This document shows, piece by piece, positions 1 to 6,847 of a stretch of 64,000 nt of DNA (the stretch's first letter is position 1; every line of letters starts with the position of its first letter). The notes under the pieces are model-generated. The model made no database searches and was not told the DNA's origin. It saw nothing but the letters and a program-made list of their open reading frames with translations. The translations under genes and the position numbers were made by a program. The DNA is taken from NCBI GenBank assembly GCA_031460455.1, contig JAVKTQ010000002.1, positions 372,001 through 436,000 on the forward strand, written 5' to 3'. This DNA comes from Sporomusaceae bacterium. Its GTDB lineage: Bacteria; Bacillota; Negativicutes; Sporomusales; UBA7701.

Positions 1-39
1 ACGGCGCAGCGGATTTTCGCGTCGGTGACGATAAAGTAA
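1..39 (+). CDS. 3' end of an upstream gene, possible paralog of the next gene (partial)
   Basis: Reading from base 1 in frame gives a 12-residue tail that ends at a TAA at 37-39. The tail (AQRIFASVTIK) resembles the C-terminus of the following secreted protein (AKRIMDSLAIK). This suggests a tandem paralog whose body lies before the window. The inference rests on about eleven residues, so it is weak. Confidence 0.4.
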   Translation, partial: TAQRIFASVTIK

Positions 40-69
40 GAGCTGCCGCGCCGGTAGGGCGCGGGTAGA

Positions 70-99
70 TTGCCGGCGGAGGGCAAAAACGGCTATACT
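70..99 (+). promoter_or_regulatory. Sigma-A-type promoter for the secreted DcrB/PsbP-like gene
   Basis: TTGCCG at 70-75 and TATACT at 94-99 are separated by 18 bases. They lie 41 bases before the start codon at 141, with a good AGGAGG ribosome site in between. Confidence 0.5.
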
Positions 100-140
100 G
101 GAAGCAGCGGTTTGTTAATCTTGCCTACAGGAGGCTTGAC

Positions 141-701
141 ATGAGAAGGTTATTTACAGCTATGCTGGTCGCGGCGGCGCTTGTTATTCCCTTGGCCGCC
201 GACGCCGCACCCCTGGGCGCCGACGGCAAGGCGGCGCAGGATGCGATGCCTGTGTACCGGAACGCTGACTCCGGCCTTGAGGCGCAGTATCCTGCGGGGT
301 GGAAGGCGGTGGAGGGGCTGATGGGGGCCGCCGTTATTTTCGCTTCGCCGTTGGAGTCGAAGGAAGACAAGTTCAGCGAGAATGTGAATATTATTGTCGA
401 GGATGTGTCGGCCCACCCCGGAATGACGCTCGGGAAGTATATAGAACGGGCCAAGGCCAAGCTGGCGGTGTTCATTACGGAGTACAGTCCGAAGGATAGC
501 CGCGATTCGATCCTGTCTGGACAGCCGGCGAAGCTGATCGAGTACACGGGCCGCCAGGGAGTATTCAACCTCCACATCCTGCAGTCGGTGACGCTGATAG
601 ACGGCAAAGCCTATGTGGTGACCTTCACCGCCGAGGAAGACAACTATGAGCGGTATTTGCCGGCCGCCAAGCGGATCATGGATTCGCTGGCGATTAAATA
701 G
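141..701 (+). CDS. Secreted PsbP/DcrB-like protein of unknown function
   Basis: This is a 186-residue protein with a clear signal peptide: MRR, a hydrophobic run to about residue 20, then an Ala-rich cleavage region (ADAAP). The mature part has the look of the DcrB/PsbP-like fold, with 'YPAGWK' near the start and a conserved tail around 'RIMDSL'. Family members are small exported proteins of poorly defined role. The start is fixed by AGGAGG seven bases upstream. A 12-residue fragment at the window edge may be the tail of a tandem paralog. It is followed after 19 bases by a small membrane protein gene and is probably cotranscribed with it. The exact substrate or partner cannot be read from the sequence. 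Confidence 0.65.
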   Translation: MRRLFTAMLVAAALVIPLAADAAPLGADGKAAQDAMPVYRNADSGLEAQYPAGWKAVEGLMGAAVIFASPLESKEDKFSENVNIIVEDVSAHPGMTLGKYIERAKAKLAVFITEYSPKDSRDSILSGQPAKLIEYTGRQGVFNLHILQSVTLIDGKAYVVTFTAEEDNYERYLPAAKRIMDSLAIK

Positions 702-720
702 GGCTGAGAGGGATACGACA

Positions 721-1239
721 ATGAATGAACCGGCGGGGGCGATTTTCCGCGAGGAGCAGCAGTTCCGCCAGCGGTGGCTGTGGCTGGTGAATGTGGCTAC
801 AGCCGGGATAGCCTGGTACGGGTTCGTGAGTCAGGTGGTTATGGGGCGGCCGTTCGGCGATAACCCGGCTTCGAATGTGATGCTGACGGTGATCTGGCTG
901 GCGTTCGGCATCGGCATGCCGGTGTTTTTCCGCCTGCTGCGGCTGGTGACGGTGGTGAGCCCGGCGGGGGTGCATTTCCGGTTTGCGCCGTTCCATTTTG
1001 CGTACCGGGTGCTGCCGCCGGCGTATATCCACGCTTATGAGGCGCGCACCTACAGGCCGCTGGTGGAGTACGGCGGCTGGGGCATCCGCTCGGGACGGGG
1101 CGGGGACGCTTACAATGTGAGCGGCGACCGGGGCGTGCAGTTCGTGTTGGCCGACGGCAAGCGGATTCTGATCGGGACGCAGCGGGCGGAGGAGTTCGTG
1201 GCGGCGCTGGACAGGATTGCGCCGAATGAAAAAGCCTGA
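721..1239 (+). CDS. Two-TM membrane protein, DUF6141-like
   Basis: This is a 172-residue protein. Two hydrophobic segments (about residues 20-40 and 53-72) are followed by a soluble C-terminal domain with 'VVSPAGVHFRF' and a Gly-rich loop. The layout matches small Firmicute membrane proteins annotated as DUF6141 or PH-like. The open frame extends upstream to 646, but that part overlaps the preceding gene and lacks a ribosome site. The ATG at 721 follows GAGAGGGAT and is preferred. It shares a transcript with the secreted protein before it and ends inside the left arm of a terminator hairpin. Function is unknown. Confidence 0.6.
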   Translation: MNEPAGAIFREEQQFRQRWLWLVNVATAGIAWYGFVSQVVMGRPFGDNPASNVMLTVIWLAFGIGMPVFFRLLRLVTVVSPAGVHFRFAPFHFAYRVLPPAYIHAYEARTYRPLVEYGGWGIRSGRGGDAYNVSGDRGVQFVLADGKRILIGTQRAEEFVAALDRIAPNEKA

Positions 1240-1263
1240 ACCTTTGAGGGTTCAGGCTTTTGT
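1232..1263. terminator. Intrinsic terminator between convergent genes
   Basis: An 11-bp stem (1232-1242 with 1249-1259) and a 6-base loop are followed by TTTTGTT on the plus strand. The other side is A-rich. It overlaps the stop codon of the DUF6141-like gene and lies just past the stop of the convergent acyl-CoA ligase gene, so it can serve both. Confidence 0.8.
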
Positions 1264-1271
1264 TATGTTTA

Positions 1272-2768
1272 TTAACCTACCTGCTCGGCGGCGCCGGCGA
1301 CCCGGTCGCGGAGGACTCGCTTCAGTATTTTGCCGGTCTGGTTTTTGGGGAGGGCGTCGAGGACGACGAAGTCACGGGGGAGTTTGTAGGCGGCGAGGTT
1401 GGCGGCGAGGTAGTCGCGGACGGCTTTTTTGTCGAGGGTGTGGCCTTCGGCGAGGACGAGGTAGGCCCGCACGGCCTGGCCGCGCAGTTCGTCGGGGATG
1501 CCGATGACGGCGGCTTCGGTGACGCCGGGGTAGGCGTAGAGCAGTTCTTCGATTTCGCGGGGGTAGACATTTTCGCCGTTGGCGATGATGAGGTCTTTGA
1601 GCCGGTCGACGATGAAGAAGTAGCCTTCGGTGTCGCGGTAGGCGAGGTCGCCGGTGTGCAGCCAGCCGTCGCGCAGGGCGAGGGAGGTTTCGAGCGGCAG
1701 GTTGTAGTAGCCCTGCATGACGCTGGGGCCTTTGACGACGATTTCGCCGACGGCGCCGGGGGCGAGGGGTTCGCCTTTGGGGCCGACGACTTTGACGTCA
1801 AGACCGGGCAGGGGTTTGCCGATGGAGTAGTATTTGGTTTTGGACGGCGGGTTGAGGGTGACGACGGGCGAGGCTTCGGAGAGGCCGTAGCCTTCGATGA
1901 TGGGGACGCCGTGCTTTTCCTCGAACTGCCGGGCGATTTTTTCGGGGAGGGGGGCGCCGCCGGAGACGAAGATGCGCACGCCGGCGAGGTCGCCGGGTTC
2001 GCCGGCGCGGGCGAGGACGTTATACATGGGCGGTACGCCGTACATGACGGTGACGCCGTATTCTTTGATGGCGGCGATTGTTTCCTTGGGGGTGAAGCCG
2101 TCGAGGACGGTGACGGACGCGCCGCAGAGGAGGGGGTTGAGGACGGCGCAGGTCCAGGCGAAGCAGTGGTACATGGGGAGGACGCAGAGGACGTTGTCGG
2201 CGGCGGTGACGGTCAGCGCTTCGCGGAAGGCGGCGGCGTTGCCGACGAGGTTGCCGTGGCTGAGGACGGCGCCTTTGGGGTTGCCGGTGGTGCCGGAGGT
2301 GTAGATGATGGCGCAGTGGCTGTCGGCTTCGAGGCCGGCGTCGGCGTCGGGGGCGGGGGGGAAGGCTGCGGCGGCCAGCCGGGCCTTGACGGCGGGGATG
2401 ACGTATTGGGCGAGGTCGCCCTGGTAGCCGCAGCGCTCAAGCTCGGCGCCGAGGTCGAGGGGTTCGGCGGTGATGAGGTGGCGGATGCGGGCGTCGTTGA
2501 CGATGTAGGCGATTTCTCTGGCGGTGAGCTGGAAGTTGAGCGGCACGACGACGGCGCCGAGGCTGACGACGGCCATGTAGCTGTAGACGAATTCGACGGC
2601 GTTGCGGGCGGTGAGGCCGACGTTGTCGCCGGCTGTGACGCCGCTGGCGTGGAGAAAGGCCCGCCAGGCGGCGACTTGGGCGCGGAGCTGTTTATAGGTA
2701 GGGTTTTCTTTGCCGTAGAAGGCGACGGTGTCGTCCGTTCCCCTGGAGATCAGCTGGTGAACAAGCAT
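1272..2768 (-). CDS. Long-chain fatty acid--CoA ligase (AMP-forming)
   Basis: This 498-residue enzyme belongs to the ANL (acyl/aryl-CoA synthetase) superfamily. It activates a carboxylic acid to acyl-AMP and then acyl-CoA in the cytoplasm. The P-loop signature YTSGTTGNPKG lies near residue 155 and the A5 motif GYGLSEASP near 290. The A7/A8 region GWLHTGDLAYRD..DRLKD lies near 365-385, and the catalytic Lys is in PKNQTGKILKR close to the C-terminus. The overall pattern is like the FadD/LcfB type, but chain-length preference cannot be decided. It stands alone on the minus strand, with its own promoter and AAAGGGG before the ATG. The next gene upstream is divergent. Confidence 0.88.
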   Translation of the reverse strand: MLVHQLISRGTDDTVAFYGKENPTYKQLRAQVAAWRAFLHASGVTAGDNVGLTARNAVEFVYSYMAVVSLGAVVVPLNFQLTAREIAYIVNDARIRHLITAEPLDLGAELERCGYQGDLAQYVIPAVKARLAAAAFPPAPDADAGLEADSHCAIIYTSGTTGNPKGAVLSHGNLVGNAAAFREALTVTAADNVLCVLPMYHCFAWTCAVLNPLLCGASVTVLDGFTPKETIAAIKEYGVTVMYGVPPMYNVLARAGEPGDLAGVRIFVSGGAPLPEKIARQFEEKHGVPIIEGYGLSEASPVVTLNPPSKTKYYSIGKPLPGLDVKVVGPKGEPLAPGAVGEIVVKGPSVMQGYYNLPLETSLALRDGWLHTGDLAYRDTEGYFFIVDRLKDLIIANGENVYPREIEELLYAYPGVTEAAVIGIPDELRGQAVRAYLVLAEGHTLDKKAVRDYLAANLAAYKLPRDFVVLDALPKNQTGKILKRVLRDRVAGAAEQVG

Positions 2769-2806
2769 CCTGAACCCCTTTCTTTTTGCAACAAACGTAT
2801 GTGGGT

Positions 2807-2835
2807 ATTTTATCCTATTATGCCTGATTTGTCAC
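2807..2835 (-). promoter_or_regulatory. Promoter for the acyl-CoA ligase gene
   Basis: On the minus strand GTGACA (plus 2830-2835) and TAAAAT (plus 2807-2812) are 17 bases apart. They lie about 40 bases upstream of the ligase start. Confidence 0.5.
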
Positions 2836-2937
2836 GCGCCGTATTCGGGAGGCTTATTTTCGGGAGCGGGCGGAGAGAAAGGAATATCCCTTTTTTTAGT
2901 CGAATTAAATGGAAAAAGATGCGAGGGGGGTTTTTAC

Positions 2938-3528
2938 GTGGCCAAATACGACGAGCAGCTTTCTTATCTGCAGAAGCCCGATGCGGCGGAGGTGCCGCCC
3001 GAGTTGCAGGAGATATTCGACAAGTTCACCGATTTTCAGGAGAAGAACTGGGGGTTCATTAATAATCTGTTCAAGGTGCTGCCGCTCAATGCGCTCCAGT
3101 ACAAGGGTTTTCTCGATTTCAAGGCGTCGCTGTTTACGCCGGAGACGTGCTATCTTTCGAACGCCGACAAGGAGATGATGGGGCTGGTGGTGTCGGCGAC
3201 GAACAACTGCGCGTATTGCCTGACGACGCATACCGACGCGCTGCGCGGGATGGTGGACGATCCGGCCTGGGTGGATACGCTGAGCTATAATTACCGGTCG
3301 GCCAAGCTGACGCCGAAGCAGCGGGCGCTGTGCGATTACGCGTTTTTCGTGACCGCGTATCCGCGGGAGATCGACACCGATCAGGTTGATAAGCTGCGGG
3401 CGGTGGGCTTCAACGATCACGAGGTCCTGGAGGCGGCGTATGTGGCGGGGTTTTTCAACTACACGAACCGCTGGGTGAGCACGATCAAGCCGCTGGCCAA
3501 CCGCGGCCATTTCAGCCATAGCCGTTAG
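2938..3528 (+). CDS. AhpD-like/carboxymuconolactone decarboxylase family protein
   Basis: This is a 196-residue protein with the AhpD-type redox motif NNCAYCLTTH near residue 90. It carries the CxxC pair and downstream His seen in 'peroxidase-related' members of the carboxymuconolactone decarboxylase superfamily. Known members reduce peroxide systems or act as thiol-dependent peroxidases. The start is GTG at 2938, seven bases after a GAGGGGGG ribosome site. It is followed 13 bases later by RidA, so the two are probably cotranscribed, which fits a stress or damage-control role. The substrate is not known. Confidence 0.75.
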   Translation: MAKYDEQLSYLQKPDAAEVPPELQEIFDKFTDFQEKNWGFINNLFKVLPLNALQYKGFLDFKASLFTPETCYLSNADKEMMGLVVSATNNCAYCLTTHTDALRGMVDDPAWVDTLSYNYRSAKLTPKQRALCDYAFFVTAYPREIDTDQVDKLRAVGFNDHEVLEAAYVAGFFNYTNRWVSTIKPLANRGHFSHSR

Positions 3529-3541
3529 GAGGAGGATGCAT

Positions 3542-3922
3542 ATGACAAGGATAGCTTTCAGCGCGGCGGGAGCCGCGACGGTGGGGCCGTATTCGCATGC
3601 GGTGGCGGCCGGCGACATTGTCTATCTGTCCGGGCAGACGCCGCTCGACCCGAAGACGGGCAAGCTGGTGGCGGGCGACGTGGGCGACCAGACGGCGCAG
3701 TGTTTCGAGAATCTCAATAATGTGCTGGCGGCGGCCGGGCTGACGCTGGACGATGTGGTGAAGGTGAATGTTTTCCTGACCGATATCGGCGATTTCGCGG
3801 CGATGAACGCGGTGTACGCGACGAAGTTCGCGGCGCCTTATCCGGCGCGGTCGACGGTCGGTGTGGCGGCGCTGCCGCTCGGGGCGCGGGTGGAGATCGA
3901 GATGATCGCCCGCCGGGGCTAG
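3542..3922 (+). CDS. ridA: RidA family reactive enamine/imine deaminase
   Basis: This 126-residue protein has the full RidA (YjgF/YER057c/UK114) pattern: GPYSHAV near the start, VYLSGQTPLDP, and the C-terminal block with YPARSTVGVAALP that holds the substrate-binding Arg. RidA proteins hydrolyse reactive 2-aminoacrylate and related imines made by PLP enzymes. Two ATGs are possible, 3536 and 3542. AGGAGG at 3527-3532 is only three bases from the first and nine from the second, so 3542 is chosen. It lies directly behind the AhpD-like gene. Confidence 0.88.
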   Translation: MTRIAFSAAGAATVGPYSHAVAAGDIVYLSGQTPLDPKTGKLVAGDVGDQTAQCFENLNNVLAAAGLTLDDVVKVNVFLTDIGDFAAMNAVYATKFAAPYPARSTVGVAALPLGARVEIEMIARRG

Positions 3923-4008
3923 AGTACGTCCTCTTAGGCAGGACATTCCGCGCCGGCCGAGAAGTGATGAGATAGCGGCAATATACGGGTTGGGAGCTGG
4001 CGCGGTAA

Positions 4009-5355
4009 ATGGGACAAGATAAGGAACAGGGCTGCTGGCAGGCGCGGGTGCGCGCGCTGGAGCGGCGGCGGTGGATTGTGTGGGCGCCGGTGGCGCTGGC
4101 ATTTTTGGCGGCGTATTTTCACCGGACGGCGACCGGCGTGGTGGCCGACAGTCTGATGCGCGATTTCGCGATCGAGCGGGCGGCCGAGCTGGGGGTCCTT
4201 TCGTCGATTTATTTTTATACGTACGCGGCGATGCAGATGCCGGCCGGTATCCTGGCCGATTTCTGGGGGCCGCGGCGGTCGATAACGCTGGCGCTGGTGA
4301 TCGCGACAGGCGGAGCGGTGGTGTTCGGGGCGAGCGAGAGTATGACCGCCCTGTACGCCGGCCGCTTTTTGTCGAGCCTGGGCGTCGGGTTGCTGTTCAT
4401 CAATCTGATCAAGATCCACGCCGAGTGGTTCCGGCTGCGGGAGTTCGGCACAATGGGCGGCCTAACGGTGCTGGTGGGCAACTCCGGGTCGATGCTGGCG
4501 GCGACGCCGCTGGCGTTCGTGGTGGAGGCGTTTGACTGGCGGGCGGCGTTTTATATTATCGCCGCTTATTCGCTGGCGATGGCGGCGGTATGCTGGCTGG
4601 CGATCCGCGACCGCCCGACCGATGTGGGGCTGCCGCCGATAGCGGCGGTGGAGGAGCGCGAAGGCGGGGCGCCGGCGGCGACGATTACGGCCCGGGACAG
4701 TGTGGCGGCGTGCATCAGGGCGGTGCTGGGCAACCGCTATACCTGGCCGCCTTTTTTGTCGGCGATCGCGATTTACGGGGTGTTCATGGCGTTCCTCGGC
4801 GTGTGGGGCGTGCCGTATTTCATGCAGGTGTACGGCATGTCGCGGGTCGAGGCGTCCAATCTGATGCTGCTGGTAGTGGCCGGCAACATGATCGGCGGGC
4901 CGCTGGTCGGCTTTTTTTCGGACCGGCTGGGGTACAGGCGGCTGCCGTTTACCGTCGCGACCGCGTTTTTTCTGGCGGTGTGGCTGACGCTGACGGTGTG
5001 GAACGGCGGTAAACCGCCGGTGTGGGCTGTTTACCCCATCGCTCTGGCGATCGGCCTGGGGGTGTCGGGGATCACGATTTCGGTGGCCTGCGTGCGCGAG
5101 GTCAATCTGCCGCATATGACCGGTATCGCGGCCGGGTTCACCAATTCGGGACCGTTTGTGGGCGCGGCGCTGATGCAGCCGATTTTCGGCTGGGTGCTTG
5201 ATCTGCATTGGCAGGGCGCGGTCGAGAACGGGGTGAAGGTTTATCCGGGAGAAGCCTGGCAGAGCGCGTTCTGGCTGTGCGCGGCGGTGCTGGCCGTGGG
5301 GCTGGCGTTGTCGTTTTTAATCAAGGAGACGCGCTGTAGAGCTCGTACTGAATAA
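4009..5355 (+). CDS. MFS transporter (12 TM)
   Basis: This is a 448-residue polytopic membrane protein of the major facilitator superfamily. The loop between TM2 and TM3 has the family motif as 'GILADFWGPRRS' and its second-half counterpart as 'GFFSDRLGYRRLP'. A charged central loop near residue 215 splits the two six-helix halves. The substrate cannot be assigned. The ribosome site is weak (GGGAG, 13 bases before the ATG), so the start could be slightly downstream. It is preceded by 86 bases without a clear promoter and could be read through from ridA. Confidence 0.78.
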   Translation: MGQDKEQGCWQARVRALERRRWIVWAPVALAFLAAYFHRTATGVVADSLMRDFAIERAAELGVLSSIYFYTYAAMQMPAGILADFWGPRRSITLALVIATGGAVVFGASESMTALYAGRFLSSLGVGLLFINLIKIHAEWFRLREFGTMGGLTVLVGNSGSMLAATPLAFVVEAFDWRAAFYIIAAYSLAMAAVCWLAIRDRPTDVGLPPIAAVEEREGGAPAATITARDSVAACIRAVLGNRYTWPPFLSAIAIYGVFMAFLGVWGVPYFMQVYGMSRVEASNLMLLVVAGNMIGGPLVGFFSDRLGYRRLPFTVATAFFLAVWLTLTVWNGGKPPVWAVYPIALAIGLGVSGITISVACVREVNLPHMTGIAAGFTNSGPFVGAALMQPIFGWVLDLHWQGAVENGVKVYPGEAWQSAFWLCAAVLAVGLALSFLIKETRCRARTE

Positions 5356-5407
5356 AAGGGGATTGGAGCATTTTATCTCAATCCTGGCAATTCGAAGAGA
5401 CGAAAAA

Positions 5408-5447
5408 AAGACCGTCCGGAGCGGCAAGGCTCTGCGGCGGTCTCTTT
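5408..5447. terminator. Terminator between MFS and OsmC genes (convergent)
   Basis: AGACCG with CCG and GAGC pairs with GCTC, CGG and CGGTCT across a short loop, with small bulges. The stem is flanked by an A-run on the left and TCTTTT on the right, so it can end both convergent transcripts. Confidence 0.7.
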
Positions 5448-5458
5448 TCGTGTGTGAA

Positions 5459-5869
5459 TCAGGTGCGGTATTTGAAGGTGATGGTTTTTTTCATGTCGGG
5501 GTGGAGGCTGTTGAATACGGGGCATTCTTTGGCGGTGAGCTCGATGATCTTTTTCTGTTTGGGGCTGTAGTTGTCGTGCGGCAGGGTAAATTCGCTGATG
5601 AGCTCGACGATGCGGCGCGGGTCGGTGCCCATGACTTTGGTTGTCTGGACTTCGGCGCCTTCGATGGAGAAGCCGTGGGTTTGGGCGGCGATGCCCATGA
5701 TGGTGAGGACGCAGGACCCGAAGGCGGTGGCGACGAGGTCGGTGGGGGAGAAGGCTTCGCCGCGGCCCTGGTTGTCGACGGGGGCGTCGGTGATGAGTTT
5801 GTTGCCTGATTGAAGGTGGACGCATTCGGTGCGCAGGCTGCCGAGGTATTTGTTTGTTACGGTTGCCAT
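5459..5869 (-). CDS. OsmC/Ohr family peroxiredoxin-like protein
   Basis: This 136-residue protein shows the OsmC pattern: 'GRGEAFSPTDLVATAFGSC' (first catalytic Cys, near residue 50) and 'KECPVFNSLHPD' (second Cys). Family members reduce organic hydroperoxides with a two-Cys mechanism in the cytoplasm. The open frame continues upstream to 6055, but that part is low-complexity and lacks a ribosome site. The ATG at 5869 follows AAGGGG and gives the normal family length. It is a single-gene unit, convergent to the MFS gene. No sensor gene is adjacent. Confidence 0.85.
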   Translation of the reverse strand: MATVTNKYLGSLRTECVHLQSGNKLITDAPVDNQGRGEAFSPTDLVATAFGSCVLTIMGIAAQTHGFSIEGAEVQTTKVMGTDPRRIVELISEFTLPHDNYSPKQKKIIELTAKECPVFNSLHPDMKKTITFKYRT

Positions 5870-6042
5870 TATAAGACCCCTTCCGGATGTTTTTTCACTG
5901 TGGATATATTCCAGCAGCAAGCGGCAATTTCCTTTTTCCGGCGTAAAAATACCCCGTACCCGGGCGGCGGGGGGCGGGCCGGAGGGGTAGGGGAAAATAG
6001 GACAAAAGGCCCGGTATTTTGAGACTTTAGTACTAAAAAGGC
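5870..6042. other. Intergenic stretch with no recognisable feature
   Basis: This is the divergent spacer between the osmC-like gene and the riboswitch promoter. It contains runs of G and C around 5960-5990. No convincing ORF, promoter pair or hairpin was seen. Confidence 0.5.
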
Positions 6043-6071
6043 TTGCCAACGACATGAAAACGCGCTAATAT
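6043..6071 (+). promoter_or_regulatory. Sigma-A promoter of the c-di-GMP riboswitch operon
   Basis: TTGCCA at 6043-6048 and TAATAT at 6066-6071 are exactly 17 bases apart. Transcription should start near 6078, about 40 bases before the aptamer. Confidence 0.75.
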
Positions 6072-6114
6072 TAAGTAAATAGTATGAATTTTTGAAGAAT
6101 ATTGTCGAAAACAT

Positions 6115-6193
6115 TATAGCAGCAAACCTGTCGAAAGACAGGGACGCAAAGCCATGGGTCTAAGGACGGGTGTCTATGACTGCCAGGTTGCCT
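6115..6193 (+). ncRNA. Cyclic-di-GMP-I (GEMM-I) riboswitch aptamer
   Basis: The segment carries the hallmark GEMM-I order. 'GCAAACC' opens the aptamer, a first hairpin is closed by the GAAA tetraloop (TGTCGAAAGACA), and the nearly invariant 'GGGACGCAAAGCC' follows. The G-rich second hairpin ends with 'GACTGCCAGGTTGCC', which pairs back to the start. These are the features that define class I c-di-GMP riboswitches. It precedes two tiny genes and has its own promoter. Confidence 0.93.
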
Positions 6194-6219
6194 ATTCGCT
6201 GAGGCGAATTGCTTTTCTC
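6194..6219 (+). terminator. Probable riboswitch expression platform (small terminator)
   Basis: Directly after the aptamer, ATTCGC (6194-6199) pairs with GCGAAT (6204-6209) and is followed by TGCTTTTC. A competing pairing exists between GACTGCC (6178-6184, inside the aptamer 3' side) and GGCAGTC (6223-6229). That would link ligand state to hairpin choice. The direction of control (on or off) cannot be settled by eye. Confidence 0.5.
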
Positions 6220-6311
6220 CGCGGCAGTCTTTGATACGACTGGCGCTATTTTTATGGGCCGGGCGCCCGCCATGATGCGGGGCGCGACCGGCTGGCGGAG
6301 GGGGAGAAGCG

Positions 6312-6473
6312 ATGCCGGGATTGGATTTCGCATATTTGCTCGCCGCTGGGGGGATTATCGTGGTTTTGCTGGCCGCGTATGTTTATGCGACGGTGTCGGA
6401 GCCGAAAAGCTTTTTCCGGCGGCCTGTGGGGCAGGTTCAGGTCAGGGATCTGCGCAAGATCAAGAGCCGATAA
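6312..6473 (+). CDS. 53-residue single-TM protein under c-di-GMP riboswitch control
   Basis: The ATG at 6312 follows GGAGGGGGAGAAGC, a strong ribosome site. The frame encodes 53 residues: a short N-terminus, one strong hydrophobic helix (about residues 8-27, including LLAAGGIIVVLLAAYVY), then a basic tail ending RDLRKIKSR. The layout predicts one membrane span with a positively charged cytoplasmic tail. No family is recognised. It is the first gene after the c-di-GMP-I riboswitch, and 65 bases separate it from the second small gene. It may anchor or modulate a partner in response to c-di-GMP, but this is inference. Confidence 0.72.
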   Translation: MPGLDFAYLLAAGGIIVVLLAAYVYATVSEPKSFFRRPVGQVQVRDLRKIKSR

Positions 6474-6538
6474 GGCCGCGGGAACGATCTGGCGGCGCGT
6501 TGGCCGGTAGTTGCGGATTATGGGAAAGGAGGTGCGCC

Positions 6539-6706
6539 ATGAAGAAGATGACTGTTAATGAGTTGACGCCGGGGTTGGTGGTGGGCCGCGAGGTGGTTTC
6601 CCGCGAGGGAATCGTTCTTCTCGAAAAGGGTGGGCGGCTGACACAGGCGCATATCGCCTGTCTCCTTCGCCGCGAGGTGCCGTACGTTTATATCGAGGAA
6701 GGGTAA
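6539..6706 (+). CDS. 55-residue protein resembling the N-terminal segment of HD-GYP proteins
   Basis: A strong GGAAAGGAGG lies eight bases before the ATG. The 55-residue product has the pattern 'L.PG.VVGREV.S.EG.VLLEKGG.LT..HI..L.RR.V.YVYI'. This matches the short beta-rich N-terminal module commonly seen in front of HD-GYP c-di-GMP phosphodiesterase domains, but here it stands alone with no HD-GYP part. It is the second gene behind a c-di-GMP-I riboswitch, which makes a role in c-di-GMP signalling plausible. It is followed by a strong terminator, so the operon holds only these two genes. Confidence 0.75.
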   Translation: MKKMTVNELTPGLVVGREVVSREGIVLLEKGGRLTQAHIACLLRREVPYVYIEEG

Positions 6707-6732
6707 TACGTTATCAGAATTGAGGATTGCTG

Positions 6733-6762
6733 CGGCCGGCGAAAAGCCGGCCGTTTGCTTTT
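6733..6762 (+). terminator. Terminator of the riboswitch operon
   Basis: CGGCCGGC (6733-6740) and GCCGGCCG (6746-6753) form an 8-bp GC stem with a GAAAA loop, followed by TTTGCTTTT. Confidence 0.85.
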
Positions 6763-6785
6763 GCGGGCGGACGCGGGCGGATGGG

Positions 6786-6815
6786 TTGGCGCGGGGCGGG
6801 TCGGCTTGCTATAAT
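6786..6815 (+). promoter_or_regulatory. Promoter of uvrC-mobA
   Basis: TTGGCG at 6786-6791 and a perfect TATAAT at 6810-6815 are 18 bases apart, 33 bases before the uvrC start. Confidence 0.7.
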
Positions 6816-6847
6816 ACAAGTACGATGTTCCGCACGGGAGGGTATCC

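Noticed and set aside
1260-3062. 600-residue open frame opposite the acyl-CoA ligase gene
   Set aside because: It is a shadow of the ligase gene. High third-position GC keeps the opposite strand open, the product is Gly/Asp/Val-rich low-complexity, and there is no ribosome site.
5870-6055. N-terminal extension of the OsmC protein
   Set aside because: The extra 62 residues are low-complexity and absent from the family. AAGGGG fixes the start at 5869.
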